NCBI RefSeq assembly: GCF_040719375.1
Contig: NZ_JBFDTP010000002.1
Span: forward strand, 1 to 64,000
From: Clostridium sp. AN503
Lineage (GTDB): Bacteria; Bacillota; Clostridia; Lachnospirales; Lachnospiraceae
DNA: 64,000 nt
Direction of reading: 5' to 3'
Shown: positions 1 through 10,349 of the stretch, piece by piece
How positions within the stretch are numbered: the stretch's first letter is position 1
Layout: each line of letters opens with the position of its first letter
Notes under the pieces: generated by a model
What the model saw: the letters and a program-made list of their open reading frames with translations, nothing else
Told to the model about the DNA's origin: nothing
Database searches by the model: none
Translations under genes and position numbers: made by a program

Positions 1-19
1 ACAAAAGGGAGGGACAGGT

Positions 20-748
20 ATGTACAAAGTCGCAATATGTGATGATTCTCAAAGCTACATCTTGTATCTGAAAAATCTGATCATTCAGATGGGGGTACAG
101 AATCTGGAAATATCAGAATACACATCAGGAAAGCAGCTGTTACAGGATCTGTCGCAGATGCATGATATTATCATCCTGGATATTCAACTGGGAGATTCCA
201 ATGGAAACCAGGTTGCTGCAAAAGTCAGGAAAGTGAATAAGAATGCCGTGCTGGTGTTGTGTTCCGGAGTGATGCAGCCTACGCCTATGGCATTCGTAGT
301 GGATGCATACAGATATCTCATAAAGAGTGATTCAGATGCAAAGACGAAGCGGGTATTAAAAGAGATCTTTGACGAAGCAGACCGCAGGTTTGCGCGGGAT
401 TTTCTGCTTGTCACTGTGGAGAATGCCCAGGCCCGTGTGAGGATCGATGACATCATGTATATTTCCAAGATAAAATACGGCAGTGAGTTGCATATGGATC
501 CCAGGCTCTCATACTTTACCGGGAAACAGGTCACAGTAAAAAAGCATCTGGATGAACTGTATGAGACAATGAAGTCCTACGGATTTGAATATGCCCACAG
601 CAGCTATATTGTCAATTGCAGATGGGTACGCGAGCTGCAAAAAGACCGTGTCATGTTATTCAATGATGAATCGCTGCCGGTGTCCCGGAATATGCGCAAA
701 CGTTTTGCAGGAAGCCTGGCAGGCAGCCTTGCAGAAAAATATCACTGA
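20..748 (+). CDS. LytTR-family response regulator
   Basis: Cytoplasmic DNA-binding response regulator of the AgrA/LytR type, 242 aa. Residues 1-120 form a CheY-like receiver with the acidic pair at D8/D9 and a likely phospho-acceptor Asp in the IILDIQLGD stretch (about D54). Residues 130-235 look like a LytTR DNA-binding domain (VRIDDIMYISK..., SYIVNCRWVRELQKD, LPVSRN). The start is supported by GGGAGGG a few bases upstream. Its sensor kinase is not in the window and may lie upstream. It is the only regulator next to the giant rhs gene, which begins 108 bp downstream on the same strand, so control of rhs is plausible but inferred. LytTR proteins often govern peptide quorum sensing, bacteriocins and virulence in Firmicutes. 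Confidence 0.9.
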   Translation: MYKVAICDDSQSYILYLKNLIIQMGVQNLEISEYTSGKQLLQDLSQMHDIIILDIQLGDSNGNQVAAKVRKVNKNAVLVLCSGVMQPTPMAFVVDAYRYLIKSDSDAKTKRVLKEIFDEADRRFARDFLLVTVENAQARVRIDDIMYISKIKYGSELHMDPRLSYFTGKQVTVKKHLDELYETMKSYGFEYAHSSYIVNCRWVRELQKDRVMLFNDESLPVSRNMRKRFAGSLAGSLAEKYH

Positions 749-803
749 TCCGGAATACCAATTTTTCCAAAGACAATACAGTTTTTTCCATAAATATTGT
801 CGA

Positions 804-851
804 AATCCCTCCCGAAATATAAAGTTAAAGTATTATATTTCGGGAGGGATT
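804..851 (+). promoter_or_regulatory. Perfect 19-bp inverted repeat burying the rhs Shine-Dalgarno
   Basis: Left arm 804-822 (AATCCCTCCCGAAATATAA) is the exact reverse complement of right arm 833-851, with a 10-nt loop. The right arm contains GGGAGGG (842-848), placed correctly for the rhs ATG at 856, and CCCTCCC in the left arm would pair with it. No T-run follows, so this does not look like a terminator. It resembles a translational on/off hairpin, or alternatively an operator palindrome for a dimeric regulator. Confidence 0.75.
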
Positions 852-855
852 CTGT

Positions 856-3800
856 ATGAGTACAAAACCAAAAAAGGAGCAGCATAAACAGCATACATGG
901 ACACGGCGCGCCTGCAAACAGGCAGTCAGCTGGCTTTTATGCATCAGCATGATCGCGCCCAATATGGCGCCGATCGTGTCCCAGGCGGCGACAGCTCTGG
1001 ACAACATGCCCCGGCGGGTGGATTTTTCCAGGCAGAAGGCGCTGACCCTGAGGGATATCGGCCTGCGCTCTGCCTCCGGTTCCAACGCCCAGGGAAGCTA
1101 TGACGTCATTGATATGAACGACCTGATCCTGGATGAGGACAACTGGATGGAGGAGCTGGAGGAATTGGGTTATGGCTATATGCTCCCCTATGCATCCGAC
1201 TCTGACCTGGCTACGGACGCAGAGTGGCGTCTGCCGGAGGACTATTATGACCTGGACAGCCTGATCGATGAGCCGGACGGCGAGCTGATCCAGTTCAACG
1301 ACTATTACCGCACCTATGAGATCGCTGAGCACGAATACATCACCGTGATGGGCGGCTACAGCGGCATGTACCAGGATGAGAACGGCGAGGTCTGCCAGAC
1401 CGACAATACCCTGCGTCTGGCGGGGAACCGTTCCCGCTCTGCATCCGGCATGAAATATTACAACACCGCGGGACGCTGGGATATCGTGATCCCGGCGCAG
1501 ATCACGTCCTCCGACGGGATCACCATGGAGAATAACGACATCCGCATCGAGCTGGTCCCGGAAGGCGACTTTACCAGGAGCCTGGCTGCGGGCAACGCAG
1601 TGCGCTTTGCGGATGTGTACGAAAACATCGACTACCAGTACACGGTGCTCGGCGAGACCTTAAAGGAGGATATCATCCTTCTGGAGCCGTCCGATAGGAA
1701 CACCTTTACTTACCGTCTGAAGACTCCGGGCCTGAAAGCGGCAAAAGAAGGGCGTTCCATCATCGTCTACAAGTCCAGGAAATCCGAGCCGCTCTTTACC
1801 CTGGAGGCTCCTGTGATGATCGATAACGCGGGGGAGACCAGCGCGGATCTAAAGCTTGCCCTGACCGGCACGGACGGGAACTACACGGTGCGGCTGAAGG
1901 CAGATGAGGACTGGCTGAACGCGGCGGACCGCAGCTATCCGGTGCGGATCGACCCTGCGAACATGGTGCCGTCCAATGAGTTCCTCCTGTGCCTGACGGC
2001 GGAAGATAAACCCGGCCAGGTCCTGGGCTGGAACCAGGACGCTTATGTGGGATATTTGGATGGTATGGGCAACTGCCGCCTTTACATTGCGTTCAATGAG
2101 ACCAACTGCCCGTCCATCCTGTCATTTTTTGACGGGTCGGGCGCTGTGGCGGAGGAAGCCATCCTGCGGATGACCACCCAGACGGGGAACGCTGTGGGAA
2201 AGACGGTATTCCAGCTTGCTTATCCGACCACCGCATGGAATGCCCATTCCGTGACCTGGAACCATGCCCCGGCCTTAGATGAACAGCCCGAGGGCGCGCC
2301 CGCTCCGGGGCCGGACCAGTTCATCGAGTTTCATATCACGGACCGTTTAAATGAATGGATCCAGGGGACGAAGCTCCAGGCGGGATTTGCGGTCAAGGCC
2401 ATGATCGAGGCCGGGCCGGACCACCGTCCGGAAGACATCATGCCGGCGGAGCGTTTCTACAACCAGAACCATGAGTCCATGGGGCCGCGGATCGAGGTCC
2501 ACTGGACCGGCGAGGCCATCGAGACGGATATGGCATCTTACCCGCTGGCAGACACCACGACGGAGGTAAAACCATCCATCATCAAGACCGGCATCGAGGG
2601 AAGGACAGCCACCGGCGTGATCGCCCATGGCAAGACCACCGCGGATGCAGAGGTAGAGTATACACTGATCGACGAATCTGAAGATGAGGTTGACAACGGC
2701 AAGGACACGGCCCATGGTTCCCTGGATCGTCCGGACTTTGACGAGGCAGGCCTGGAGCATGACCAGATATTCTTAAAGCAGTCCAACTGGCAGAGCGCCG
2801 GTTATCCGTCGGATAGCCTGGAGTTGGATACAAAGTACCATTTCAGTGTCACAGCCACAGCCCCGCCTGAGGAGGAAGAAGGGGAAGCGGGCGGTGACGG
2901 CGGCGATGAGGAGCCGGAGACCTTCGGCCCGAAGGACACCGACACGTTCCTGTTCTACGAGGTCCAGTTAAATGACATCGTACAGCGGATCGCCCAGCAC
3001 TACGGCGTCAATCCCAATGTCATCGGCAGGGACAACTCACTGTACCGGGGACAGCTCACAGAGGCGGGCACGATCCTGTTTATCCGCGAACCGCAGACCA
3101 GCGATCCCTATACGCCAAAGCCCATGTCGACCTTGGAGCAGGACATCTTAAACGGCCTGCTTTTAGGAGCGAACCCGGAGTGCCTGATCGACTTAGAGCC
3201 GGTGAACATCAATACCGGTAACTTTTACATGAACCAGTCGGACGCGGAGATCCCGGAGTTAAACGGTGACTTCGGCGTTTCCAGAAGCTACAACTCCCTG
3301 ATCCCGGACCGCCGTTCCGAGTTCGGCATGGGCTGGTCATCGCCCCTTGGCGAGCGCCTGACCATACTGGGGGACGGACGTATCCTCTATAAGCGGGAGG
3401 ACGGCGCGTTCATCACCCTGAAGAAGGACGGGGACGTCTATAAAGGGGAGAACGGACGGGACCTGGTCTTAGAGACCCTGGACTCCCTGGACGTGGATAT
3501 GGCGACCCGTTCCAACGCATGGGAGGACGACGGGGACGAAGAGGAAGACGAAGAAGGGGAGAGCGGAGCGTACAGAAGCTCTGCCGGATACAGCACAGCG
3601 GCGGCCGGATCTGCGCAGGACCCTGCCGCAGAGGATGATGCTGACGGAGATCCGGACAGCGATACAGAAGAAGGCGGGGAAGAGGAAGAACCCGTACCGG
3701 CTATGCCGAACGTGGCGGGCTTTAAGCTGACCTCTTTAGACGGCAGCGTGCGCGTGTTCGATGCCCTGGGCTTTATGCAGTACCGGGAGGACCGCAAGGG

Positions 3801-6800
3801 GAACCGTACCACCTTTATTTACGACGAGGACTATAACCTGCTCCAGGTGATCTCACCGACGGACAAGATCCTGGAGATCACCATGGACGAGGAGTACCGG
3901 ATCACGGAGATCGGCCTTCCGGACGGCACCAGCCTCACCTATGAGTATGACGATGACGGTAATCTTATATCCTTCACAGACCAGAAGGGCGACTCCCGCC
4001 ACTACGAGTATGATGCCATGCATCATATGACCGCATGGCAGGATGAGAACGGCAATACCGTTGTAGAGAATCTTTACGATGAAAATGGCCGGGTGACCCA
4101 GCAGACGGACGCAAACGGCGGCACGGCCTCCATCCGCTACGAGGATGACCGCAGCATCATGACCGATAACCGTGGAAATGACACGGTCGTATACACGGAT
4201 GAACTGGGCCGGAGCATCCGCGTGGAGTATGCGGACGGGACCGGGACGGAGAGTAGCTACGATGCAGAAGGGCATCTGGCATCCCACACGGATGAGAATG
4301 GAGCCGAGACCCGTTACACCTATGATGAGAGTGGAAATATCCTGACCGAGACCCGGGATGACGGAAGCAAAGCTGTCTATACCTACAATGAGTCCAACCT
4401 GCCGCTGACGGCGACGGATTATGAGGGGAATACCACCCGTTTCACCTATGATGAAAAGGGCAATCTGACCTCCATGACCGACGGGGAAGGCAATACGACC
4501 CGATACGGGTATGATGAGATGAGCCGTCTGGTCTCTATCACAGATGCCAATGGCGGGACCAGCAGGTTTGAGTATGATGGGGCGGCAGTGACTGCTTACA
4601 CCGACCCGGAGGGCAATACCAGTACCTTCACCTACGATGAGATGAACCGGGTCCTGACCCAGACCGACCCGGAGGGCAATACCACAGAGCATGATTACAA
4701 TGCAAACGGCTGGGAGACCGCAGTGACGGCCCCGGACGGCGGCGTGACCGCCTACGAGTTCAGCCCCGCAGGGGAAGTCCTCTCCATCACCGACCCCATG
4801 GGCGTGGCGACCACCTTCACCTACGACGCCATGCACAACATCCTCTCCGGTGAGGACGCACTGGGCAATACCCTGCACTATGAGTACGACGCCAACTACA
4901 ACAAGGTGGCGGAGACCAATGCCAAGGGGGACAAGACCGCCTATGAATACGACGCCCGCGACCGGATGGTGAACGTGACCGACGCCCTTGGGCAGACCGT
5001 CTCTTACACCCTGGACGGCAACGGCAACACTACCGGGATGGCCGACCGCCGCGGCAACACGACAGAGTCCTGGTACCATAAGGTCTTGAACCTGCCCACC
5101 ATGACGAAGGACGCCCTGGGGAATGAGACCTACTACCAGTACGACCATAATGGCAACCTGACCAAGATCACCTACCCGGATGGCACATCCATCACCTATG
5201 CCTACGACCGCGCCGGACGCCTGGTGCGCACCACCGCCCAGAACGGCCTGGTGACGGAGATCGGTTACGACGGCAACGGCAACATCACCCGCATCACCGA
5301 TGATGAGACCCGCGTCTACCGCTTTGCCTATGACGGGAACAACCGGTTAGTGAAGGCCACCAACCCGCTGGGAGGCGTGACGGAGTACGCCTACGACGGC
5401 GCAGGCCGCCAGACCCTTGTGACGGACGCCAACGGCAACAGCACGGCCTATGCCTATGACGCCGTGGGACGCTTAAAGGAGATGCAGGACGCCCTGGGCG
5501 GCACCGCTTCCTCTGAGTATGACTTAAACGGCAGGACACTGAGCTTCACTGACCAGAATGACCATACCACTACCTGGCACTACGACGTGATCGGGCAGGT
5601 TCTGGCCCAGGTGGACGCTGCGGAAAATATCACCGCCATGGAATACGATTCCCTGGGCAACGTGACGAAGGTCACCGACGCCTTAAAGGGCGAGACCGCC
5701 ATGGATGTGGACGCCCTGAGCCGTACTGTGAAGATGACCGATGCACTGGGCGGGGAATATACCTACGATTACGATGAGAACGGGAACCTCTTAAAGGTGA
5801 CCATGCCAGATGGGGATACGGTGAGCATGTCCTATGACGCCAATAACCGGATGACCTACTACCGGGATGAGGCAAGCGTGGTGACCCGCTATGAGTATGA
5901 TTCCATGGGACGTATCACCAAAGCGATTGATACCGCGGGCAATGTGATGACATATCAGTACGATGAGAGCGGTAACCTGGTGAAACAGACCGATACCATC
6001 GGGCGGGACGCTATCTATGAGTATGATAAGTTCAACCGTCTTGTGAGCGTGACCGGAACCGATCTGGCGACCACTACTTACACGTATGATGCCTTAGACC
6101 GTCTTGCCAGCGTGACCCAGGCGGACGGGACGGTGACAGCTTACGAGTACGACCCAGTGGGCAACCTGGTCAAGACGACAGAGCCGGGCGAGGCTGTTTA
6201 TACCTATGCCTATGACGCCATCAACCGCCTGACAGGGAAAGTGAACCCGCTGGGGGCATCCACTGCTTTCCAGTACGATGCCAAGGGCAACTTGACCGGG
6301 ACTGTGGACGGCGAAGGCAATACCAATGCCTACGTTTACGACGTGATTGACCGCCTGACTTCCTTCACAGACGGCAGGGGCAACGACACGGCCTACGAGT
6401 ACGATGAGCTGTCCCGCCTGCTGTCCCATACGACGCCGGAGGGCAATAAGACCGAGTACCGTTACGATGCGCTGAGCCGCATGACCAAGGCGAAGGATCC
6501 CAACGGCCTGATCACCGAGTACCAGTACGACGTGATGGGAAACCTGGTGGAAGCCATTTCCCCGAAGGGGGCAAGGACTGCCTACACCTATGATAAGCAC
6601 GATGAACTGACCAGCATCACCGACCCAGCAGGCAACGTCACCCGCTATACGGTGGACTTAAACCGCCAGGTGACGGAGATGACCCAGAAGAACGGGGCGA
6701 AGTATGCCTATACTTACGATCCGGTGCACCGGCTCACCAGCATCACCACGCCGCTGGGGCTGAAGCGGGAGCTGACTTATGATGTAGCGGATAACGTGAT

Positions 6801-9800
6801 AAAGGATACGGACAACCTGGACCGGAGCAATACTTATGAGTATGACATCATGCACCGGATGACGAAGTCCACCAATGCAAAAGGCGGCGTAACGGAATTC
6901 GGTTATGATATCCGGGGTAATCAGAATCAGATGACCAATGCCATGGGACATACATGGAACTACCGGTATGACCTGATCGACCAGCTGACGGCCAGTGTGG
7001 ACCCGGAAGGGAAAGCGACGGAGGCGGTCTATGACCTGGTGGGCAATATCACCAGCATCACCAGGCCGGGCGAGCGGACCACCAGCTATACCTATGACCA
7101 GAATTATAATCAGACCAGCATTTCCGATCCGAAGGGCTATCTCTACGGGTACACCTACGACCGGGATAACCGCCTGACCGGAACTGTGGACCCGTTAAAC
7201 CAGACCCAGAGTGTCACCTATGACCCGGGCAGCCGCGTGACGGAGCTGAAGGACAAGATGGGCCTTACCCAGGCATTCACCTATGATCCGCATGGAAATG
7301 TGCTGACCAGCCGGGCCACTAACGGTCTGATCACCCAGTTCCAGTATGACATCCTGGACCAGCTGGTGCGTGTGACCGATCCTATGGGTTATCAGACGGC
7401 TTACCAGTATGATGTGATGGGCAATATCACATCCATGACCAACGCGAAGCTGAAGACCACCACCTATGAGTATGACGCCGAGGGCAACATGACCTCCCTC
7501 ACCAGCCCCATGGGACGTAAGGAGCAGTATACGTATGATGTGGGCGGACGGATGACCGGGCGTCTGACCCCGTCCGGCGGAAGGATCTTCTACGATTATG
7601 ACACCTTAAATGCCCTGGCGGATAAGTCCTACAGCAGTGCAAACGAGCTGGGCAATGACCGCCCGGTGAAGATGGTCTATAACGTGATGGGCCAGCGGAT
7701 CTCCATGGAGGATATCACAGGGGAGAGTACTTATACCTATGATTCCTTAGGCCGCTTAAAGACCGCGACTAATGGCTCCGGGAAAGTGGTGGAGTATTTC
7801 TATGATGAAGCGGATAACCTGGAAGCCATCCGCTATCCGGACGGCGGGGAAGTAAGCTATGAATATGACAAAAACGACAACATCACCAAACTGACCGACC
7901 GTGATGGACGGGCGACCGCCTATGAATACGATCCGTTAAACCGTCTGACCCATGTAATACGTGCAGACGGCAGCGAGAGCGTATACACCTACAACGCCAG
8001 GAACCAGGTGCTGGAGGCAAAGAACACCTGTGTCTGCGGCATTTTGATTAGTGATTACCAGTATACGTACAATGACGCAGGACTGATCACGAAAGAAGTG
8101 GCAAAGGAAGACCTGTTCACCTCCAACAAGGATCACGGTCACAATGGAGGAGATAAGGACAAGTGCGCCCATGCAAATGGAAGCGGCGGCAGCGGCAATG
8201 ACCCGTGGTGGAACGGCTGGGACAGCCAGAACCCGTGGCAGAACCAGAATCCGGAGTGGGAGACCACAGTGCGCACCTTCACTTATGACGATAACGGCGA
8301 GATGACCGGCTGTGAGGAGAGCAAGGGGCAGTTCCATAAGGTGACCTATACTTACAAGTATGATGAGGCGGGAAACCGTACTTTTGCAAAGAAAGCCAAG
8401 ACATTCCCATACAGTTACCTGGAATCCTGGCAGAATATTTACACCTACAATGATGACAACCAGATGGTGGCGGCGACGGTCTGCGAAGGAAATCTGACGA
8501 AGGACTACACGTTTACCTACGACGCCAACGGCAACCTGACCCATGAGTGTTACCAGAAGCAGGCGGAAGTGGTGTACCAGTATGATACAGAGAACCGTCT
8601 GACGGCAGTGTATGACCAGCAGAAGCTCCTTATGGCGTCCACCTATGACGGCGACGGGAACCGCGCGTTCCAGCTGAACTACAACCCGGCGGCGGAATGC
8701 GGCTACGGGATCGGCTGGGGCGGTGAGATCTACATGCCGGAGCACAGCCGGAATGAGGATGAGAGCCTGACGGCGGAAGGCCAGCTGTTCAGCTATATCT
8801 GTTCGGATACGGGAAGGGCCTATGACCTGACCGAGTATGTGAATGATACCAACCGGGAGTATACGGAAGTGCTGACGGCCTACACAGTCAACAGCGGTGC
8901 GACGGAGTCTTACAGCTATGCAGGTACCATGCGCAATTCCAGGAATGATATCTGGACGGAGGCGCGGGATGTGGTGCGGAATGAGATGAGCTACTACCTG
9001 TATGACGGACGGGGGAGCGTGACGGCGAACACCTGGTATAATGGCAGAGTGACGGATGTGTACCAGTATGATCCTTATGGACAGGTGACGCTGGGAAGTA
9101 CGGAGCATAGGGACTTCTACGGGTATAACGCGGAGAGCTATAACCCGAATACCGGGCTTGAGTTCTTAAGGGCGAGGTATTATAATGCTAAGCAGGGGAG
9201 GTTCTTCCAGGAGGATACTTATCTTGGAAATATCGCGGATCCGCTGACGTTGAACCGGTATGCATATGTGAAGAATAGTCCGCTGAATTATGTTGATCCG
9301 AGTGGACATGATGCAATGAGTAATCCTAATACTGGGACCTCTCCGTATTATAAACCAGAAACTTCGAATGGAAGTGAACCCATCACTCAATTAAGAAAGT
9401 GGGTTGAGGATAAACTTTTTGATAGTAATAATAGGTTTATAGTTCTGGAATCAAGTAAAGCTGAAGCCAGTATACGGGTGTATATGGAGAAGGCGGCAGA
9501 GAGCGGCGAAGTGACAGTATGTATGGATACGGATTCCAAAGCACTGGTCAGCATGTATCTGGGAATGTTGATGGGCATTGATTGGAACTCTAATTCGATA
9601 TCAAACTTTACCAAGCCGACAGATAGACTTGTTAAAAAACTTTTAAATCTGAACAGGATAGAAGATACACTGGTAAATCAATTTCTGGATGCAGAATCTT
9701 ATTATTATGGGAAATATTTAAGCAGCGTTATACAAATGTATGCTGTTGGGATTATGACAATATCAGAATTTGCGGCAGCATTTTCTATGATACCATCGAC

Positions 9801-10338
9801 AGGACCGATGGTAAGTGCAGCGGTGTCTGGTGATTCCATGATTTTAAGTATAGTGCTTTCAGAAAATGCTGTGGCAACTTTGGAATTAGCAGGGGTTGCT
9901 GTGGTAGAAATCGCGTCCGAGGCAGTGGGTATATCATATTTTAAAGATGAGGCGCAGAGAAACCAGAATAAGATTAAGCAGGCAATTGAAGGCAAGGGGG
10001 AATCTGATGCCAAGGTATCTAAAAGTAAACTAAAACATATTAATAATCGACATAATCCAAATAGTTATGCTCAGCAAATAAAGAATAGACCAGAAGCTGA
10101 TGTGTTAAAGGAATTAGAGAACACCTCATTCTTTAATAAGGATTGGAGTGCGGCACAAATAGAAGAAGCTGTAAATGCAGGATATAAAGAGGCATTAGAG
10201 AAAGGAATTACTTCTGGGCAATATACATTCTCTTATGCCGGAGAAAATGTAACTGTCGCATTAGAAAATGGAGGACTTAAAACAGCTTTTGGAGATTTCC
10301 AATATACGTATGAGCAGTTATTAAATTTAATAAAGTAG
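856..10338 (+). CDS. Giant secreted RHS/YD-repeat polymorphic toxin
   Basis: Contact-dependent or secreted toxin carrier, 3160 aa. Residues 1-46: basic N-terminus plus hydrophobic Sec-type signal ending near VSQAATA. About 370-555: DNRLRE-like carbohydrate-binding module. About 701-750: LysM (YEVQLNDIVQRIAQHYGV), suggesting cell-wall attachment. About 776-865: DUF6531-like Rhs entry domain. About 895-950: acidic low-complexity linker. About 955-2700: long run of YD repeats (YxYDxxGxL type), expected to form a beta-cocoon. About 2712-2818: RHS core-associated domain ending in the YVDPSG motif. About 2820-3046: AT-richer pre-toxin region with long hydrophobic segments. KGES is residues 3047-3050, and the tip is 3051-3160. 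The tip has HINNRH, a WSxxxI element and a terminal GGLKTAFG, a layout reminiscent of BECR/EndoU-type RNases; the exact family is uncertain. ATG 856 sits after GGGAGGG. GC content drops sharply after about 9290, typical of exchangeable tips. Confidence 0.93.
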   Translation: MSTKPKKEQHKQHTWTRRACKQAVSWLLCISMIAPNMAPIVSQAATALDNMPRRVDFSRQKALTLRDIGLRSASGSNAQGSYDVIDMNDLILDEDNWMEELEELGYGYMLPYASDSDLATDAEWRLPEDYYDLDSLIDEPDGELIQFNDYYRTYEIAEHEYITVMGGYSGMYQDENGEVCQTDNTLRLAGNRSRSASGMKYYNTAGRWDIVIPAQITSSDGITMENNDIRIELVPEGDFTRSLAAGNAVRFADVYENIDYQYTVLGETLKEDIILLEPSDRNTFTYRLKTPGLKAAKEGRSIIVYKSRKSEPLFTLEAPVMIDNAGETSADLKLALTGTDGNYTVRLKADEDWLNAADRSYPVRIDPANMVPSNEFLLCLTAEDKPGQVLGWNQDAYVGYLDGMGNCRLYIAFNETNCPSILSFFDGSGAVAEEAILRMTTQTGNAVGKTVFQLAYPTTAWNAHSVTWNHAPALDEQPEGAPAPGPDQFIEFHITDRLNEWIQGTKLQAGFAVKAMIEAGPDHRPEDIMPAERFYNQNHESMGPRIEVHWTGEAIETDMASYPLADTTTEVKPSIIKTGIEGRTATGVIAHGKTTADAEVEYTLIDESEDEVDNGKDTAHGSLDRPDFDEAGLEHDQIFLKQSNWQSAGYPSDSLELDTKYHFSVTATAPPEEEEGEAGGDGGDEEPETFGPKDTDTFLFYEVQLNDIVQRIAQHYGVNPNVIGRDNSLYRGQLTEAGTILFIREPQTSDPYTPKPMSTLEQDILNGLLLGANPECLIDLEPVNINTGNFYMNQSDAEIPELNGDFGVSRSYNSLIPDRRSEFGMGWSSPLGERLTILGDGRILYKREDGAFITLKKDGDVYKGENGRDLVLETLDSLDVDMATRSNAWEDDGDEEEDEEGESGAYRSSAGYSTAAAGSAQDPAAEDDADGDPDSDTEEGGEEEEPVPAMPNVAGFKLTSLDGSVRVFDALGFMQYREDRKGNRTTFIYDEDYNLLQVISPTDKILEITMDEEYRITEIGLPDGTSLTYEYDDDGNLISFTDQKGDSRHYEYDAMHHMTAWQDENGNTVVENLYDENGRVTQQTDANGGTASIRYEDDRSIMTDNRGNDTVVYTDELGRSIRVEYADGTGTESSYDAEGHLASHTDENGAETRYTYDESGNILTETRDDGSKAVYTYNESNLPLTATDYEGNTTRFTYDEKGNLTSMTDGEGNTTRYGYDEMSRLVSITDANGGTSRFEYDGAAVTAYTDPEGNTSTFTYDEMNRVLTQTDPEGNTTEHDYNANGWETAVTAPDGGVTAYEFSPAGEVLSITDPMGVATTFTYDAMHNILSGEDALGNTLHYEYDANYNKVAETNAKGDKTAYEYDARDRMVNVTDALGQTVSYTLDGNGNTTGMADRRGNTTESWYHKVLNLPTMTKDALGNETYYQYDHNGNLTKITYPDGTSITYAYDRAGRLVRTTAQNGLVTEIGYDGNGNITRITDDETRVYRFAYDGNNRLVKATNPLGGVTEYAYDGAGRQTLVTDANGNSTAYAYDAVGRLKEMQDALGGTASSEYDLNGRTLSFTDQNDHTTTWHYDVIGQVLAQVDAAENITAMEYDSLGNVTKVTDALKGETAMDVDALSRTVKMTDALGGEYTYDYDENGNLLKVTMPDGDTVSMSYDANNRMTYYRDEASVVTRYEYDSMGRITKAIDTAGNVMTYQYDESGNLVKQTDTIGRDAIYEYDKFNRLVSVTGTDLATTTYTYDALDRLASVTQADGTVTAYEYDPVGNLVKTTEPGEAVYTYAYDAINRLTGKVNPLGASTAFQYDAKGNLTGTVDGEGNTNAYVYDVIDRLTSFTDGRGNDTAYEYDELSRLLSHTTPEGNKTEYRYDALSRMTKAKDPNGLITEYQYDVMGNLVEAISPKGARTAYTYDKHDELTSITDPAGNVTRYTVDLNRQVTEMTQKNGAKYAYTYDPVHRLTSITTPLGLKRELTYDVADNVIKDTDNLDRSNTYEYDIMHRMTKSTNAKGGVTEFGYDIRGNQNQMTNAMGHTWNYRYDLIDQLTASVDPEGKATEAVYDLVGNITSITRPGERTTSYTYDQNYNQTSISDPKGYLYGYTYDRDNRLTGTVDPLNQTQSVTYDPGSRVTELKDKMGLTQAFTYDPHGNVLTSRATNGLITQFQYDILDQLVRVTDPMGYQTAYQYDVMGNITSMTNAKLKTTTYEYDAEGNMTSLTSPMGRKEQYTYDVGGRMTGRLTPSGGRIFYDYDTLNALADKSYSSANELGNDRPVKMVYNVMGQRISMEDITGESTYTYDSLGRLKTATNGSGKVVEYFYDEADNLEAIRYPDGGEVSYEYDKNDNITKLTDRDGRATAYEYDPLNRLTHVIRADGSESVYTYNARNQVLEAKNTCVCGILISDYQYTYNDAGLITKEVAKEDLFTSNKDHGHNGGDKDKCAHANGSGGSGNDPWWNGWDSQNPWQNQNPEWETTVRTFTYDDNGEMTGCEESKGQFHKVTYTYKYDEAGNRTFAKKAKTFPYSYLESWQNIYTYNDDNQMVAATVCEGNLTKDYTFTYDANGNLTHECYQKQAEVVYQYDTENRLTAVYDQQKLLMASTYDGDGNRAFQLNYNPAAECGYGIGWGGEIYMPEHSRNEDESLTAEGQLFSYICSDTGRAYDLTEYVNDTNREYTEVLTAYTVNSGATESYSYAGTMRNSRNDIWTEARDVVRNEMSYYLYDGRGSVTANTWYNGRVTDVYQYDPYGQVTLGSTEHRDFYGYNAESYNPNTGLEFLRARYYNAKQGRFFQEDTYLGNIADPLTLNRYAYVKNSPLNYVDPSGHDAMSNPNTGTSPYYKPETSNGSEPITQLRKWVEDKLFDSNNRFIVLESSKAEASIRVYMEKAAESGEVTVCMDTDSKALVSMYLGMLMGIDWNSNSISNFTKPTDRLVKKLLNLNRIEDTLVNQFLDAESYYYGKYLSSVIQMYAVGIMTISEFAAAFSMIPSTGPMVSAAVSGDSMILSIVLSENAVATLELAGVAVVEIASEAVGISYFKDEAQRNQNKIKQAIEGKGESDAKVSKSKLKHINNRHNPNSYAQQIKNRPEADVLKELENTSFFNKDWSAAQIEEAVNAGYKEALEKGITSGQYTFSYAGENVTVALENGGLKTAFGDFQYTYEQLLNLIK

Positions 10339-10349
10339 GTGATAAAGAA

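Noticed and set aside
4000..8000. Regularly spaced short repeats that could be mistaken for a CRISPR or minisatellite
   Set aside because: The spacing is in multiples of three with variable sequence and encodes YxYDxxGxL repeats; no conserved direct repeat or cas gene is present.
2347..9108. Many long minus-strand ORFs across the rhs gene (up to 431 aa)
   Set aside because: They mirror the YD-repeat codon pattern, are low-complexity Val/Gly/His/Arg strings, have no ribosome sites and match no family. They are shadows of the repeat-rich GC-biased gene.
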